The translations under genes and the position numbers were made by a program. The notes below the pieces were generated by a model. The model saw only the letters and a list, made by a program, of their open reading frames with translations, ran no database searches and was not told the DNA's origin. This document shows, one piece after another, positions 62,720 through 64,000 of a stretch of DNA of 64,000 nt. The stretch lies in assembly GCF_003335585.1 (NCBI RefSeq), contig NZ_QBFD01000022.1, positions 365,468-429,467 of the forward strand, read 5' to 3'. The first letter of the stretch is position 1, and each line of letters begins with the position of its first letter. This DNA comes from Sulfitobacter sp. DFL-14. GTDB taxonomy: Bacteria; Pseudomonadota; Alphaproteobacteria; Rhodobacterales; Rhodobacteraceae.

Positions 62720-63291
62720 GACTTCCAGTTTCCCAACTCTGCCGCCGCTGCCGATCGCAAAGGAGTCTTTCCAACTTTCTGAACTGAGTAGTCGCGTGAA
62801 ATTGCTTCGAAGACCGAGTCGTGAAAGGCAATTGCAAAGTGGCGATATCCTTTAAACAGGCTGTCAGAATGATATTGATGAATTCGGTTTGCGCGACAAA
62901 ATCGGCGCAATAGCTTTGAACCCACAACCTCTTTTGCGGTGTATGCATACAAGCCCAAACGACAAAGTGGATGCGCGCCAATCGCTTCTTCGTTAGGTGG
63001 CCCCAGCCGGTGCCAGAGAACGCCATTGAAACGAATGACTGCCGCAGGCTCTCCTTCGCTGGCTGTGTCAACCACCCTAACAGTCGCACCGTCCCAGTCG
63101 GGGTCAAACGTCTGCAGATAATAGAACAGGCTCACATTGTGCTCGTCGGCCACGATAAACGGCATAGGGGCCCCGCCTGCCATTGGTGGAATCCCGTCCA
63201 TGTCCAAGAGGTGTTCAGTCAAATCCTCTGCTGCAGTATCATCTGCTTGTTTCGGCTGTTGTTTGCCGAATAAAGTTCGCCAGTTGGCCAT
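62716..63291 (-). CDS. Unknown 191-residue protein of the RNA-repair operon
   Basis: I do not recognise a family. The product is soluble, with a basic and Gln-rich N-terminus (MANWRTLFGKQQPKQ), an acidic middle and a conserved-looking C-terminal half rich in aromatics and His: VLWHRLGPPNEEAIGAHPL, GLYAYTAKEVVGS, then KGYRHFAIAFHDSVFEAI. The pattern of a His/Asp/Glu-containing FHDSVFE segment could be a binding or catalytic core, but this is not assigned. It starts directly after the RlaP-like stop with no gap and its stop overlaps pnkp. It is thus coupled to both and is most likely an accessory or effector of the repair system. Confidence 0.75.
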   Translation of the reverse strand: MANWRTLFGKQQPKQADDTAAEDLTEHLLDMDGIPPMAGGAPMPFIVADEHNVSLFYYLQTFDPDWDGATVRVVDTASEGEPAAVIRFNGVLWHRLGPPNEEAIGAHPLCRLGLYAYTAKEVVGSKLLRRFCRANRIHQYHSDSLFKGYRHFAIAFHDSVFEAISRDYSVQKVGKTPLRSAAAAELGNWKS

Positions 63292-64000
63292 TTACAAATC
63301 TCTCTTCACAATCGTCCTCAACAACGCGTCACCCTCGCTCATCAGGTCCGGCCGTTCATCCTGTTTTGCCACGACTTCAGCCCAGGCGATCTGTTCATGT
63401 ATGAACGCATCAATCATCGGAATGCGTGCGCCATGTCCGATTTCCTTGGCAGCGGATTTCAGGACCAGCAGCCGTTCAATATGTCCGATGAGTTCCGGGG
63501 CCAGAGACTGTCCCTCGACCAGCGCCTGCAGGTTCATAGGCGGCTGAGCGCAAGGGTTTTGCCGGATCCATGAAATCGCCAGTGCGGGCCGCAGGATGTA
63601 GAAGTATTTCTTCAATGACACATCGGGGTTATCGCCGACATGCTTGTCCCACTGTTTCACGGCCAGGTTGCGATAGTGATGCAGGCAGGATTCACCAAAT
63701 GTCGTCTTGTCCGCAAATCGGATCAGACGGTCACAGACCGCATCATCCCAGCGATACCGGATCGGGCTCGACAGCCACTCCAGCATCACCGGATTGGGCT
63801 TGATCAACAGCCCAAGCGCCTTGCGAATGTCCCAGCCATTGATGTCCCACTCGCCTTCGACGGGCAGTTCAATCACATCACGGCCCGGTTCGATGCTCAA
63901 ATACCAGTCAGGCTGGCGGGCATAGATGAACCGCACATCATAATCGCTGTCAGGCGATGGAAAACCCCAGGCCCGGCTGCCACTTTCAATGGCAAAAAGG
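63292..64000 (-). CDS. RlaP-like nucleotidyltransferase of an RNA-repair operon (start outside window)
   Basis: At least 235 residues are visible; the frame continues past the right edge of the window, and the first in-window start-like codon (63936) is not the true start. The visible N-terminus holds the polymerase-beta-superfamily active site: FAIESGSRAWGF followed by PSPDSDYDVRFIY, giving the GSR and DxD metal/nucleotide motifs. The family (Pfam RlaP, predicted nucleotidyltransferases) has been linked to RNA-repair clusters by comparative genomics. It would add a nucleotide to an RNA end. Its stop is directly followed by the unknown gene, then pnkp. Confidence 0.82.
   Translation of the reverse strand, partial: LFAIESGSRAWGFPSPDSDYDVRFIYARQPDWYLSIEPGRDVIELPVEGEWDINGWDIRKALGLLIKPNPVMLEWLSSPIRYRWDDAVCDRLIRFADKTTFGESCLHHYRNLAVKQWDKHVGDNPDVSLKKYFYILRPALAISWIRQNPCAQPPMNLQALVEGQSLAPELIGHIERLLVLKSAAKEIGHGARIPMIDAFIHEQIAWAEVVAKQDERPDLMSEGDALLRTIVKRDL

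Overview
This 64 kb window looks like chromosome from a GC-rich alphaproteobacterium, most likely a Roseobacter-group member of the Rhodobacteraceae. That placement is inferred from gene content and style, not from a marker-gene comparison. Supporting features are hisS-hisZ-hisG with the short HisG, a class II ribonucleotide reductase (NrdJ), TRAP transporters, a dimethylglycine-dehydrogenase-type FAD/GcvT enzyme, DUF1489, DUF2189 and DUF4394 proteins, very tight ATGA-type gene overlaps, and short intergenic repeats carrying a CTTCATTGTTC core.

Layout. 1-2.3 kb: tail of a Gly/Leu/Asp repeat protein, an (alpha/alpha)6-barrel protein and an IS3-family relic. 2.4-8.3 kb: LysR regulator divergent from a catabolic operon (class III CoA-transferase, HMG-CoA-lyase-like enzyme, TRAP DctPQM). 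8.4-14 kb: DeoR regulator with a phosphonate/sugar-phosphate-type ABC importer, divergent from an inositol-monophosphatase-family phosphatase. 14.1-21.1 kb: a cbb3 oxidase operon in the order ccoI-S-N-O-Q-P, a 56-residue protein and a DUF2189 membrane protein, with an FNR-like box upstream. 21.3-34 kb: mostly housekeeping genes (nrdJ, DUF1489, a MurA-like enzyme with Asp at the catalytic Cys position, hisG/Z/S, slyX, a lipoprotein, dnaE). 34.1-44 kb: ArsR regulator, then xdhABC with a nucleoside/purine ABC importer, so uptake and oxidation of purines sit in one transcription unit. 44.2-49.4 kb: GST, aldo/keto reductase, FAD oxidoreductase, DUF938 methyltransferase, GH25 lipoprotein, DUF4394 protein. 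49.5-56.6 kb: minus-strand genes for a DMGDH-like enzyme, a D-lactate/glycolate dehydrogenase, gamma-glutamyltransferase and a hydroxyacid dehydrogenase. 56.7-59.9 kb: SH3 protein, quinone-reductase-like MDR, BON-MscS channel and tRNA-Gln(UUG). 60.2-64 kb: a three-gene RNA-repair-type operon (RlaP-like nucleotidyltransferase, an unrecognised 191-residue protein, trifunctional Pnkp).

The best candidate for an under-described system is the RlaP-X-Pnkp operon at the right end: Pnkp appears without its usual Hen1 partner in the visible part and is translationally coupled to an unknown protein. Other points of interest are a dispersed intergenic repeat that appears to lie in frame inside xdhA and to encode an inter-domain linker, the MurA-like Cys-to-Asp change, and the cbb3 operon lacking ccoG and ccoH. 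No CRISPR array, prophage or rRNA operon was seen.
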